Below, in pieces: positions 35,813 through 46,970 of a DNA stretch of 64,000 nucleotides. The DNA is from Chiua virens. Lineage: Eukaryota > Basidiomycota > Agaricomycetes > Boletales > Boletaceae. The notes beneath the pieces were generated by a model. The model was given only the letters and a program-made list of their open reading frames with translations, did not search any database and had not been told where the DNA came from. The stretch is from assembly GCA_019787685.1 (NCBI GenBank), contig JAHNUO010000001.1, positions 248,001-312,000 on the forward strand, read 5' to 3'. Positions within the stretch are counted from its first letter, which is position 1. Each line of letters begins with the position of its first letter. A program made the translations under genes and the position numbers.

Positions 35813-36838
35813 TCAAGAGCCAACCATCTTCTTGTACATCGTGTCAAGGGCGAATTGTCTGGGCAAAAATTGAAGGATATAAAACCAGGTAGAGTTTCCA
35901 CCCAATGTCATGTATGGTGGTGGGTTTGTACTCAACGCCGAGGTAACCACTTGTTGCGCGAACTCGTTCGCCTCCATACTTCCTTTGCCTTGACTATAAT
36001 TCATCCGTTGAATAATCTTCGGTTCGTAGTCCTTGAACATGGTCGTGGGTGAAAGGGTCAAGGTCGACGCCTGGTTCTTTGCAATGTTGGACGTGACACT
36101 TCCTGGAGCGACGAGCATGACTTTGACGCCAAATGGCTTGCACTCCATAGCGAGACCTTCCGAGATGGCGTGAAGAGCGGCCTTGGCAGCACAGTACAGG
36201 GTATTCCACGGCGTCGTTCTGTGGAACACTTGGCTAGTTGCATTGATGAAGTACGTAAAACTCACATGTTGCCACCAATGGAACCGATGTTGACAATCAA
36301 ACCCTCCTTGCGCTTGAACATGGAAGGTATGACTGCATTCGAAACTCGTAAAGCACCGAAAGTGTTCAGTTGGAAAGCATGTTCTATTTGTTCGATTGTT
36401 GCTTCAGCAACAGGACCTAAACGACGCAAGAGTCAACGTGACATCCATAAAACGTATGTCCAGAATCTGAACTTACCAATAGCCAATGCACCCGCGTTGT
36501 TTACAACAATGTCGATCTTGCTGGTTTCTGCAAGAATGCTTTCCACCGTGCGTTCAATACTGTCTCCGTTAGTGACATCAAGAACGAGTGTTCGGATGTC
36601 TGGATGCTGGAACCCTTCCATGCTCTCAAGTTTGCGGGACGTCGCATAGACCATACATCCTCGTGCAGCGAATTCCTCGCATCTGAATTTGTCGGCCAGC
36701 GCTAGTCAGTCCCAGGACAAAAGTCGAGGGTGAAAATGGTACCAGAATCGACCATACGCACAGTGCAAATCCTATCCCACCCGCGGAGCACCCAGTGATG
36801 AGAACAACTTTTTGTGTCTCAGGCAGGCTCGAAGACAT
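35813..36838 (-). CDS. AYR1-like short-chain dehydrogenase/reductase, copy 3 (279 aa)
   Basis: Four exons (36762-36838, 36477-36682, 36266-36416, 35813-36218) join with phases 2, 1 and 2 to an uninterrupted 279-residue protein. Motifs: TGCSAGGIG (residues 15-23, cofactor binding), NNAG, NIGSIGGN with the active-site Ser, and YCAAK with Tyr153 and Lys157. The C-terminal LQFLPRQFALDTMYKKMV segment could associate with membrane. Family role: NADPH-dependent carbonyl reductase of the 1-acyldihydroxyacetone-phosphate reductase type in lipid metabolism; the exact substrate is inferred only loosely. Exon 2 and 3 lengths (206 and 151) equal those of copy 2, showing recent shared origin. It lies downstream of copy X, and the same pairing recurs in decayed form at 38.9-40.1 kb. 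Confidence 0.88.
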
Positions 36839-36849
36839 TGTGGATTGCA

Positions 36850-38760
36850 GATCCAACTGCAAATTCGTTGAGATTGGAGGTGTGAACCTGCAACGTCACA
36901 CTCATGCACATCGTGTGGACACGAAAAAGATAATACTTCCCCACGTTCATTGAGTCGACTTATGGCCGTACATTGATAACATAATATGACCGCACCACCA
37001 AAATGGGTAGTAGCATACACAACTCCTACTAGGTATACTTAGATACTTATCTGTAACAATACAGTACTGCACTGCCAGTCCGTAGGGTGGTCATGAATTT
37101 ATCGGTACGGCGGCAGCATACAAACTGAATTTCAGGTCAAGACTTCAAATGACATGTTTGTAACTGCGACATTTAACTAGGGCAATGACGAGAGCCCAAA
37201 ACAAAGTCAGCGAAATGCAGGATGAGTTGAGAAACAGTGAAGACGTCGAAATCGAACCAGAATCGTTGACAAGTAAGCAGCAAGCCTCGTATCGCGATGC
37301 ACGCGCAGGATGCGATGGCGAGGTCAAACGGAGATGCCCTGATGCACAAGACAAGTGGGGAAGTGACGAGACACTGCGAATGGTGTTGATCGAGGGGGAG
37401 TTTCGTCGTTTGAGCATACGCAAGCGATCGGCTACGGCTAACAACGAATACAATCAGTGCACCGAAACGGTTGATGAGGCCTTGAGCACTGGCTTGTAGG
37501 GATGTGGAGATGGGTAACGAGCACCCCCAGGTGACCATACCAGCCGCGAGCCGAAACGAGCAAGTACAATGGTGTGCAGATGTCCATATCAGCATGTGTC
37601 CATACCCAACACCCCAGTGAGCGCGACGACGAAGCGCACACATTGATGCGATACAAGTATGAAGGGTGCAGCAAGAGACAGACCTAAGGAGCCGAAGAAT
37701 GTGTCAGAACGTCGATTCTAAGGCATATAGTAAGGGGGGAGAACTCAGAGAATGGTAAGACCCACTAAATGACCAGGCGGTGAAACGGCTGCGCCATATG
37801 ACGTTCCCACTTACACAAAGTGCCATAGAAGTAAGGAAACGTTTCTACATGACGAATGCGCCACGTCGAGACTCGATCCAGAAGAAGGTAAAGGCTAAAA
37901 GGACAAGCTAAGAGGAAATGTGCGCGTACCAGCCGTATTTCCTAACATCCCAGAGACCAGAAGCCGAAACGAGCGACGGAGACGGCGATATGAACACATC
38001 AGGTCGAGGACAAGCCCAGCTCGCAGGGGAAAGGAAAGACAAGACGAGTTGCAAAGATCAGTGTTGGTGAGGCGCACGCACCTGAGGGTCACTGGACCGG
38101 TCACCGAAGGTTACAGGGAGTGAGACAAGCGAAGACGGCATCAAAACGAAGGCCCCAAGTCGAGTTGCATACCCAGGTACCCAGGATGGCAGGAGGAGGT
38201 CTGGTCGATCGGGAAGCGTCGAAGGAGAAGCGTAGCATTGAAACGTTGAAACGTTGAAGAACAAGTCTGATTCAGTGGTAGATGCCTGCAAATTGGCTAT
38301 GAGCAGCGAACACCAGGACGAGTCGGAATGTGACTACTGTCACCGTAATGCATCGATACTTGGCGCCTAGCAAAGATTGAAGCAGTAGATATTAAAGTAA
38401 TATTTCTATTTGGAAATGCCGCCTGCAGCGGCAGAAACCTTGCTTGAACGCACGAGATTATATAATAGTGATACATAGAAGGAAGTGACAAAAAAGGAAG
38501 GTCTTTCAGTGGTGAGTTGTTCCCACGAATTATGGGGGGCGATAGAAACCTTGTCAAGCAAGGTAACGCAAGTGCAGACAGGCAACTTACTAATGCTGCC
38601 TACGTCAGCGAGCGAAAAATCAACTGTTTACGCTCTGCTCCTCTCATAATGGCATTGTCTGCAAGAAGCGTTCTACTCACGAGGACGCTGACACCATTCC
38701 CCTGCTTTGATCCGCTCAAAGGATGTAATAGGCGACCCCGTTGCGCCGGCGTGTGCCGCC
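36850..38760. other. Intergenic with dispersed repeat fragments
   Basis: No convincing gene. A minus-strand frame at 37173-37643 has several hydrophobic stretches but no recognised motif. Sequence at 37970-38110 is an inverted relative of 21720-21880. AAACGTTGA is repeated in tandem near 38240. Confidence 0.4.
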
Positions 38761-38769
38761 ACTAAACGA

Positions 38770-38960
38770 ACTTGAAAGACCACCCACCCTACGAACGATG
38801 CTCAACGTGTAATCGAAGTACTTCAGTACCTCGCACCCCAGCCCACGACATGCGACGACAACTAAAGTGTCATCGACATGGACTCCAAGGACAAGACGTT
38901 TGTTGTCGAGACGATAAAAAAGTGGCTCGAGGATTCGATCAATCCAGTTATTTCGCGCTG
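38770..38960 (-). pseudogene. Possible Copia-type reverse transcriptase scrap
   Basis: The minus strand contains LEPLFYRLDNKRLVLGVHVD followed by DTLVV and, later, EVLKYFDYTLS. The xVDD-like box with flanking hydrophobic residues is reminiscent of the catalytic YVDD of Copia reverse transcriptase. The piece is too short and eroded to be sure. Confidence 0.25.
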
Positions 38961-39240
38961 TTCGCAAGGGTGATCTTGCAATTCCAAAATCATCGCACCC
39001 AGACAGAGTGGCTTCTCGACACACTGCGCGTTCACTGACAAGGAAGTAGGTGTTCCGTACGCGGGCTTCGGTGGCGATGTTCGTATGTATCTCTTATCCT
39101 TTGACGAGAAATTCACATTCCTCGCCCCGTCAGGACCGTCCGTATTCCTGGTGTTGATCCTCGATCAATGCGACTTTATGCCGACTTTTGACTCGAGTGC
39201 CCAAACGTTTGAAACAACTGTTGTACCAAGGCTCAATGAT
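38935..39240 (+). pseudogene. Decayed fragment of the X/Y membrane-protein unit
   Basis: Nucleotide similarity to 34735-34960 is obvious (for example GCTGTTCGCAAGGGTGATCT against the same stretch in X). It has indels and stops. Together with the SDR fragment at 39.9 kb it forms a third, eroded copy of the X-SDR pair. Confidence 0.55.
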
Positions 39241-39919
39241 ATCTGTTCACGATAATATCCTAACTGCGTGGATGTTGATTGACGTTTCTGATTCATTCCG
39301 TGACTATTGTTGGAATGTGATAGGGATTCCACGCCCCAAGCAATCACACGGCGACGTCTGCTTGCACAACTTAATCATGATGCTTACTGTGCAGTACACT
39401 GTACACGTGTCTACCAGGATATAGATCGGAAACATAACTACCCGGTTAAATCCGCAGAGAGCGTCAGATGATCACTTTATGTGAGCTGAATATCGTAGAA
39501 ATGGTACCGAAGCTGGGCGAGACTTCATTCCGGTCGATCTTAGTCACCGCTCTTTTCTCGGCCAGCCTCGATCCTCGGAAACGAAGGCTTTACATTTCCC
39601 GAGCCGTGCATAGTGCGCGACCTGACACCGGAGAAGCACCGAGGAGTGGGCATCACGGTGTTTCGAGCAGTCGTCAAACGCAATCCAAGTTTCCAGTGAC
39701 ATGAAACACTTGAAAAGTAAATGTTGCGACTTGATCAGCACGTATGGGCAATAGGAGCAGTTCTGATTGTCTGTTATCTAGGTCAGTGAATCATACTGCT
39801 CTTGCTTACACTATGAACACGGAGAGAGAGTGAACGGTTCGTGATTACATCGAGTCGGAATACAAATAACATACTCATGGAGCAACTAAAGGAAGAATAA
39901 CCCATAGGATACACTGGGA

Positions 39920-40060
39920 GGCGATCAAGAGCGAACTGCCTGAATAGAAATTGAAGGAAATAACCAAGGTGGAACTGCAACTCAGCGTCATGTACAGGGG
40001 TGGGTTCGCACTCAATATCGAGGTCACCACTTTCCGTGCGAACTCGTTCGTGTCCATGCT
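39920..40060 (-). pseudogene. SDR gene fragment, copy 4
   Basis: Only the last exon's C-terminal part remains: EFARKVVTSILSANPPLYMT matches the same region of the other copies, after which the frame drifts. Upstream of 40060 (towards higher coordinates) the sequence is unrelated, so the copy is truncated. Confidence 0.7.
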
Positions 40061-40525
40061 TCCTTACGTGGCATCGTCCTCATCGCCTCCGGGCACAGTG
40101 GCGAATCTGGTTGGTAACGGTTCAGGACACGGAGTATCAGGAAGTTTGCCCTCCGAGTCAGTCGCGGTTGTGGACCTAGGCCTTACCTATTCAGGACCGC
40201 TCGTGTTTGTCGCCGGATACCCGAATTTCAAATCAACACGAAGTCTGGAAAGCGGCGTTCTCATCTATCTGCGCCTGTCGTTGGAACATGATTGATACCA
40301 CACTATGAGATGCACATTCGCCATGTATCACAAAAAGGGTTGAAAAAACATTATGATACGTCAAATAAACTACATTGAATTGGATGTTCAGCAAACATTG
40401 TCCATGATATGATAAGAATATAGATACGTTAACCAAGGGTCAACAGCATGAAGTCGTAAATAAGATAAATATCACAATCTGAAATGAACACTCCACCTAA
40501 CCCATTTATTGTGGTGCCTGTGCCT

Positions 40526-41515
40526 TTATATCTTCGCAGACACCTCCTCGCCTGACTTCATGTCATCCAAGATGTTGGGCATCGAACCCTTTTTCATGGC
40601 ACCCATACGATCCCGAATGACCTTGGACATCAACCCTGTATGATAGAGACCCTGTGTATGATCCGGCTTCCAATCATCAGGCAGCCGTTCGTGCGCTATC
40701 CAAAGCCGGAGGACCTCGAGGTCAAGTCCATTTTTGGCCGCGTCTTTTCCGCCCAACACGCCTATTGCGATGGCCATCTCACCCCGCGCGATCTCGGCCT
40801 GCCACCAGCGCAAAGGCTCGTCGAAGCTCCGCCTCACGCTTTATGCGGATGTTGGCGACGTCTTCGAGTGTCATGTGGCCGCGCAGATACTGCCCGCCTT
40901 GATGGAGTGACGATCTCATGAGCGATTTGTTCACCCCGGTGGGTGCGTACTCGTCTTCGTTGTGTGCGTCAAGATGGAAGAGGGACGCATTGTGCTCAAT
41001 GCAGTTATGTCGTGATAAATCCCACAGGGAGACTTTGCGGAGTTGACCGAGGATGAACCATCCACCAAAAGCAATGAAGGCGGCGAGGAAGAAGGATAGC
41101 TGGTAGCCGTCCCTAAGTGCCTGGAAGATAGCAATCGGGCCTATGTCCCTCCCGTTCCTTGGCCTTTTTTTTTCAAGCACAGTAATGAGATGCTCGGGTT
41201 CGAATGTCAAGGTGATTCTAGACTCACAGAAAACCATGGTTGGCGAGAGTGTTCAAAGCGGGGCATGGTGACCTCTTATCAGTTGGTTGTGGCGGACAGT
41301 AGGCATGGGTAATCCCTTTAACTGGACAAAACCCGTCGGCGTGAGAGTGGTGATCATGAGCAGAAACAGGGCAAGCGAGTAGCGGCGAAATGGGGGTCTC
41401 GGGAACCTTAGTGGCTATGTTGACACGAGTGCAAATGTGGGACATGACTGGATGAATGGCCAAGTCGTTGGAGAGGAGGGGGCGATAAAAATCAGTGAAC
41501 TCTGCTCGTATTATA
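40526..41515 (-). pseudogene. Heme-thiolate peroxidase (chloroperoxidase/peroxygenase family), frameshifted
   Basis: The first visible exon (about 41515-41228) encodes FTDFYRPLLSNDLAIHPV and reaches the heme-ligand motif PCPALNTLANHG, with Cys as the proximal ligand. A 64 bp intron (41164-41227) joins in frame to PRNGRDIGPIAIFQALRDGY. A hydrophobic stretch follows, then the conserved EHNASLFHLD box near the distal acid, and TGVNKSLM. Near 40830 the frame must shift by one base to continue RRSFDEPLRWWQAEIARGE, GVLGG and ERLPDDWKPDHT to the stop at 40526. This matches the Cloroperoxidase (PF01328) layout. Active members use hydrogen peroxide for halogenation or oxygen insertion and are usually secreted. 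No start codon or signal peptide was found upstream of 41515. I regard it as a pseudogene unless the shift is a sequencing error. Confidence 0.75.
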
Positions 41516-41519
41516 TATT

Positions 41520-44160
41520 GTTTTTATGGGGACGAAAGATTATCTATTATTACAAGGTTCTTGGGCGCTGAAAGCGCTGACACTTTCACGAAGGGGCTGT
41601 GTCAATGGCACATACGTTCCACATGGAGTTATCGTGACCAGGTCCTAAGCTGTGTCATTACGGTGGCGGCATCGTAATCTGTGGCCAACCTTGGACGGAT
41701 CTGCATACTTAGCGGACTTCCCCCGTCGACACCGCCCTCCCGTCAAAGTGTCAAAAGATAGATGGGCAATTATGAATCATGGCCGCACTCGCGGGGATCA
41801 TAAAACCTGGACAACAAGAGGCTCTGGAAAGCGGGACTGTAGATAGAAGGCAGCGTTCTCCCTTCTCTACAGAATAGGATGACCGGCATCATTTCTTGCA
41901 ATCGCCGAGGGAACAAGTGACCTCGCTCGAAGTTCCATCTGGGTGTCAGTTGACTTATGCGTTCAACGGCGGTTCTCACGATTCAGACATCGCTTAATAT
42001 CGACCGTCGGCGCCGACTTATCTCCAAACTCGTTCTTCCAGTTGGCTGGAAAATCAGCACGGGTTCGGTAGTTTGTAAGGCAATCACGGCGGGGCTGAGC
42101 TGACTCCGATCAACTTGTTCGACCGTTGCTACCGTCGATCTTGGTCAAGCCTGTACCTGTGATGACAAGAACAGCATTGCCGGCAGCCTTCAGAGCACAT
42201 TTGATGCGCCCAGCCTATAGGCGTTCGCCTTTTTGCTGGATCATGAAACTAACCTTCTCTCGGCCACGCTGTCCCCATCAGTGGTTCCAGCGCTTTGTGT
42301 CCCTTCCGGGACCTTTCATCCCATTCCACAAGTCTAAACCGGATACCGTTAAACCACCGTGACCCGGAAGAAACCGGTAGGGTCCAGAGTGCTTTTCCGG
42401 AATCCGTAGCCTTGCGACACAATTGACTCAAGGTCTGATTGCTAAATAGTGGTGCATGAAGCGACGAGGGGATGATAAACAGGCAGTGAGAGGGGACATC
42501 TATTGCTCTTCAGGGAACAACAGCTTTACTGTCCGTTCTTTGATCCTCCATGCACTACGTGAGACTATTTTAATGTTCAGCTGCCCCGGGATCCCAAATA
42601 TTGTAGAGACTCACGCACTTGGTTTATCGATATCTCGATGGTCACGGTGGGTACACCACCCAAATGTGTTAGGTTTGGATATTTGAGCGTGTGCTCTATT
42701 TGGAGGATGCACGGTGTGGCATTCCGTTATCAGCGCTGCTCCGCACGCTTTCGCACGAATCGGCACGATACTCTCGTGATCTATACGTAGAAGTGCCTTC
42801 TCCAAGTTAGACGAACGCAGCTATCCGAGCCGACACTCAGTCGCTCAAGGCGGACTTGTCCGACACTAGACCAGGAGTCTATCAGCGAGTTTCAAGGTGC
42901 TTGCAAATCCGAGTACTCACTCAACCAGAGTCGTTACCAGACGACCGAGATTCGAGGTGAGGCTGTTGTTGCACCGGTAGGACACGTGAGATGCGGCTAT
43001 GAACCATTCGATTTCGTGCATACATATCGAGTCGATCCCGACTTGCTACCGAGTCATGAAACTTTTAGGCCCATCGGAAGAAAAAGTGAGCCGACTTTGT
43101 ATCCGCCACATTGAACGAGCCGGTCCGGGATCTCCCGCAAAAAGGCTCACAGCCACATATGGCACGCCGGCTTCAAGTTCAGCCTAAATCACATCGGTCG
43201 GAATACTGTGACAACCGACGCTACTTAAACTGAGCTTTTCAAAGGAACGATTGGCGACCCTTGAAGCTTGATATACCACTCCTCAACTTACGCGGTATGG
43301 AATTTGATTCCTCAGTTCACGTTTCGAAGAGTTCTGGAGAGTACCTATCAAGTGGTCAATTTTACGACATGAATGATCGAGGTAACCTTTGCTTGCATCA
43401 TGGGGCCACTGGCAGTGAGAACTCGATTTGATGTTGTATGCTTCGATACTCGTCTTTGGTCACATTACTCACGCGCACGAATGGCGATACTTGTTTGCAT
43501 CATTATCGCAGGTCCAGCACGTTTGCTTATTCGATCTCGTTGATCAGAGCCGTATATCGTACCCGAGATTCAGCACAATATTTACACGGGAGAAGCGTTG
43601 TTTCAATCGACTTCCCGGCCTTCAAGACCACGAACCTCGGCATCGTCAAAAGTGTGGTTAATTAACACCGTCCGTGCGTCGCGGTACGAGTTTTTGCCAT
43701 TTTTCTTGGTCTTATTGCCACTCACTACCAGGCAGGTGGGATCAATTCCTTGAGAAATCTCTTCACCCTACTGCATGGAGACCTCGATGCTACGCCATCT
43801 CGCCACCACTGGCAATGTTACCCAACCCAGTTACTTAAGTTACGGCGCAATGATAAATGACTAGGATTATCTCGGGCACTATTTCCCTGACGACTCCTCA
43901 TATTTTCGAGTCAACAAGTTCCAGGCGACCTTAGTTATTGACGAGCATTCTTCGACATACGAGGGTCCCACAAAACAAAGCATCAATCGTTGTAAGTCAT
44001 ATCTATGTTTCAAGGCGAGAGAGAACAACTAATCTGATCATACGATGGGAAGGCATCGAACTTGAGATCAGCGACGCATATCGAACAGGAATATATCCTC
44101 GGAACGTGTCTGAAGCCTGAGGTTACAAACGTAATTCGGCGAGCACGGAATGGATCAGGG
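41520..44160. other. No recognisable gene
   Basis: About 2.6 kb with short frames on both strands and no motif or clear repeat that I can identify. Codon-like periodicity is not apparent by eye. Confidence 0.4.
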
Positions 44161-44166
44161 GGAGTG

Positions 44167-44754
44167 TCACGATACACTACGTTGACATCCCAGGACGGTA
44201 AAAGTGATAGAATCAGATTGATTTTCATAAGCAAATTGTGCTTCATCCAATAGTTGTTTCAGCCGTTTTTGGTGTGAGACAAGAAATATAGGTACACTGA
44301 GCAACGCACATCCCGGGCTCGAGTCCAACTCCATAGAGTGCAATGCAGTCCCTCGGGTGAGGATGAGTATACCAGGTTCGAGTATGAGAGCAGCCACGAA
44401 ATAGATGACGATCAAATCAGCAAGGCCACTGATGAGTTGTCACGATGATAAGCAAGAATAACACCGTCCTCAGCAACACTTTGCACACCGCCAAATCTGT
44501 GGACTTCCATGATGTCGAGCAAGAATCGTGATATACCATACCAGCCGATATCGATCTCATGTTTCTTATACCCATACTTTTCCATCCTGTCCGTAGTATC
44601 GAGCTCGTGGTTCAGCAAGCTTTTTCTGTGCTGCAGAATGAGTTCTGCTAAATGGCCTGAAGGGCATTCGGTGACACTCGCCATGGGAGAGATGAAGTCC
44701 GACCCCGGAACGGCGAGCGAACGGCGGATGCAAAGTCCAAAATGACTTGGACAA
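44167..44754 (-). pseudogene. Decayed, internally deleted copy of the X/Y membrane protein
   Basis: Pieces in three frames match the intact frame at 45081-46700: CPSGHLAELILQHRKSLL (like RQSGHLAKLIFQHSNDLL), IVIYFVAALILEPGILILTR (like FIVIDFIAALILGPG), and finally HQKRLKQLLDEAQ. The centre of the protein is missing. The conservation of reading frame in both terminal parts suggests the parent frame really is, or was, coding. Confidence 0.65.
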
Positions 44755-45080
44755 GACGTACAGGCTCGAGCGCCGTGATAATTGCTAGGGCACGTGTACC
44801 TGTAAAATATATCCGTTGCATTTACATTGGTCGCCAGCCGAGACTATGTCCGGAAGGCTTGAGGTACCCCTGACTCACCCGTCTTTTGAGCGTGGGATTC
44901 AGATGCACCATGTACATGTAATGCAGTACTTTAGTGACTGCACTGGTGAGTGAGATGATTTTGGTCATACCAAGGGAAGCCATCGTTACCGTTTGATTGC
45001 ACATAGGATGTGATGTACCTATGTATCACATTTCAACAATAGTCACGGAATGAACTAGAAATATCATCAACGTATGATAC

Positions 45081-46700
45081 TTATCCACTTTTCGATAGGT
45101 AAAAATGGTAGAATCTATCGTGAGCAGTTTGAGCCTCGTCCAACAAATCTTTCAGACGCTTTTGACGCTTCGAGTCAGGAAACGTAGGTATAGTCGGCGT
45201 AAAGGCGATGCGTCCTTGGTGTACGATGCGATCAGCTACCCTGTCCTTCCACGCTCTCCAGACCTCGCGCTGATCGGGAATCAAGGTGTCTAACACACCA
45301 TGAATATGGACGGTCCTGACTGGGCGAGGGATGTTTCGGCAAAGAACGAGAGACACGAACGTCGCCGCCGAAGCCCGCGTACGAAATGCCCACTTCCTTA
45401 TCACTGGACGGCGCAGCGCGTTCAGCAGTCGCTGTGGTCGAATGAGATAATTTTGGGATTGCAAGACCAGCCTCGCGAACAGCCCAAAGTAAGAGGACTG
45501 GACAAAGAACGACACGCCGTGAAGAAGGATGGTAGAGGAGGACGCTGAAGTGATGCATGCCACTACTGTGAGCAGTCCCAGAAATTCTCCTGTCAACCTT
45601 GCCACTGAGCGTAGCGGTGTCACGCCTGAAACTGGTGCTAGCGAGTCATTGATGGATGCTTTCAACCCCCACCAGCATGCATGGCCCATCGTCCGTCCGA
45701 AGGCCAAGACGTAAGCCATCTCTCTGAGATGAGGGAAAGAAAAATATAGATGCAAAAATCGCATCACTATGACCTCGGATGCCCCCCGACATCCTCCTTC
45801 CAATGTTCCGTGGAGGATGTCGGAGACTACTTGCTTCTCTTGCCACCTCTCTGTCACGGGATCTGGGGATGGATCTTCTGCACGCGGCAAGATCTGAGAA
45901 TCTGCCAAAGAGAGGTAAAAGCCACCTTCGGTGATGGCCTCCACAATTCTTTGGCTGCCCTGAATCACGACAACAATGTCATCATCCATGAGCACTGCGC
46001 ATCCAAGGTCAGGATCCAACTCAACAGGATGCAATGACGTCCTCCGAATGAGTGTGAGCGTGCCAGGTCCAAGTATGAGGGCGGCTATGAAGTCGATGAC
46101 AATAAACTCGGCTGATGGAGACCACTGATGGGTCCTCAAGATGACGAGGAAGCTGCACAATATGGGTACGAGCACCATGAGGTCAATTTCGGCCGGTGTG
46201 GCATACTGTGACTCGGGGCCAATTTCCTGCTCTTTCTGAGGTCTCTGGTCTTCCTGGCCTTCCTGACCGTTTGCGAGGTCCAAAACTGCAACTGTCTGAG
46301 GATGGACTTCCACATACTCCTGGACCGATGCTGTACCAGAGTCACTGTTGTGCAGAGGGACACCATGCACAACAGTTTCGTCCTGGTGACATAGTATGTC
46401 AGGATTGTCGGGCTTGGATGCCAGGAGGTCATTGCTGTGTTGAAAAATGAGTTTTGCTAAATGTCCCGACTGACGTTTGGTGAGACTGGCCATGGGAGAG
46501 ATGAAGTCCGGACCCGTTCGTCTTCCATCCCAGAATTGGGATTGAACGACAGATGCAAACTCCAAAAGGACGTCGGCGAGGCATACAGGGTCGAGAGACC
46601 TGATGATTGCTAATGCACGTTGACTTGCAGATTGTAACTGTAGCATAAGTACTTGTGCGAGGTGCGAAGTCGTCATCCTAATACGAACGTGAGTACTCAT
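45081..46700 (-). CDS. Unknown protein with predicted membrane segments (about 539 aa)
   Basis: A long uninterrupted frame; the first ATG is at 46700, though MTTSHLAQ or MLQLQSAS a little further in are equally possible starts. The N-terminal 130 residues are helical (ALAIIRSLDPVCLADVLLEF). Two hydrophobic segments follow (LMVLVPILCSFLVIL and FIVIDFIAALILGPGTLTLI), and another pair occurs nearer the C-terminus (LGLLTVVACITSASS and FARLVLQ context). It ends RQKRLKDLLDEAQ and a short tail. The block VIVMRFLHLYFSFPHL may be an intron, since it ends TTTCCCTCATCTCAG and splicing would change frame, so the true model could differ. I do not recognise a family. Three damaged relatives lie nearby. Confidence 0.45.
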   Translation of the reverse strand: MSTHVRIRMTTSHLAQVLMLQLQSASQRALAIIRSLDPVCLADVLLEFASVVQSQFWDGRRTGPDFISPMASLTKRQSGHLAKLIFQHSNDLLASKPDNPDILCHQDETVVHGVPLHNSDSGTASVQEYVEVHPQTVAVLDLANGQEGQEDQRPQKEQEIGPESQYATPAEIDLMVLVPILCSFLVILRTHQWSPSAEFIVIDFIAALILGPGTLTLIRRTSLHPVELDPDLGCAVLMDDDIVVVIQGSQRIVEAITEGGFYLSLADSQILPRAEDPSPDPVTERWQEKQVVSDILHGTLEGGCRGASEVIVMRFLHLYFSFPHLREMAYVLAFGRTMGHACWWGLKASINDSLAPVSGVTPLRSVARLTGEFLGLLTVVACITSASSSTILLHGVSFFVQSSYFGLFARLVLQSQNYLIRPQRLLNALRRPVIRKWAFRTRASAATFVSLVLCRNIPRPVRTVHIHGVLDTLIPDQREVWRAWKDRVADRIVHQGRIAFTPTIPTFPDSKRQKRLKDLLDEAQTAHDRFYHFYLSKSG

Positions 46701-46733
46701 AAGTTCCCACGACACAATGCCATGATGTCAGAC

Positions 46734-46740
46734 TCTGATC
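46734..46740. repeat. Plavaka target-site duplication, left (TCTGATC)
   Basis: TCTGATC directly precedes the left terminus CCCAGTG. The same seven bases, followed by C, lie at 53696-53702 after the right terminus. KDZ elements usually make 8 bp duplications; an eighth C is ambiguous here because it merges with the terminal C run. Confidence 0.8.
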
Positions 46741-46970
46741 CCCAGTGAAAAATGGCTCAATGGAGGTCGTGGGACAGCCATGGAAATGTAGACGAGTAAT
46801 ATTAGTTGTACCGACGTCAACCCAGACGTACTTAGATAATACTTCTTCAGTCAAACTAGATCCCAATCGTTCTCCATACAGTATATGCTCCCCACTCCTT
46901 GTGTATACTCTATGACGACAATATATGTTCTTTATCACACAAACCAGCCGTCCCGATCAGCTATCTCTCC

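Larger units (their letters stand above)
44953..46740 (-). repeat. Inverted duplication, copy Y (proximal part)
   Basis: Inverted match to copy X at 33323-35273. At 46740 the match stops abruptly at the left end of the Plavaka element and resumes at 53696-53895 beyond it. Confidence 0.85.

Noticed and set aside
37173..37643. 156-codon minus-strand frame with hydrophobic stretches
   Set aside because: It resembles a membrane protein superficially, but another minus-strand frame is open over much of the same bases and no family motif or splice context supports it.
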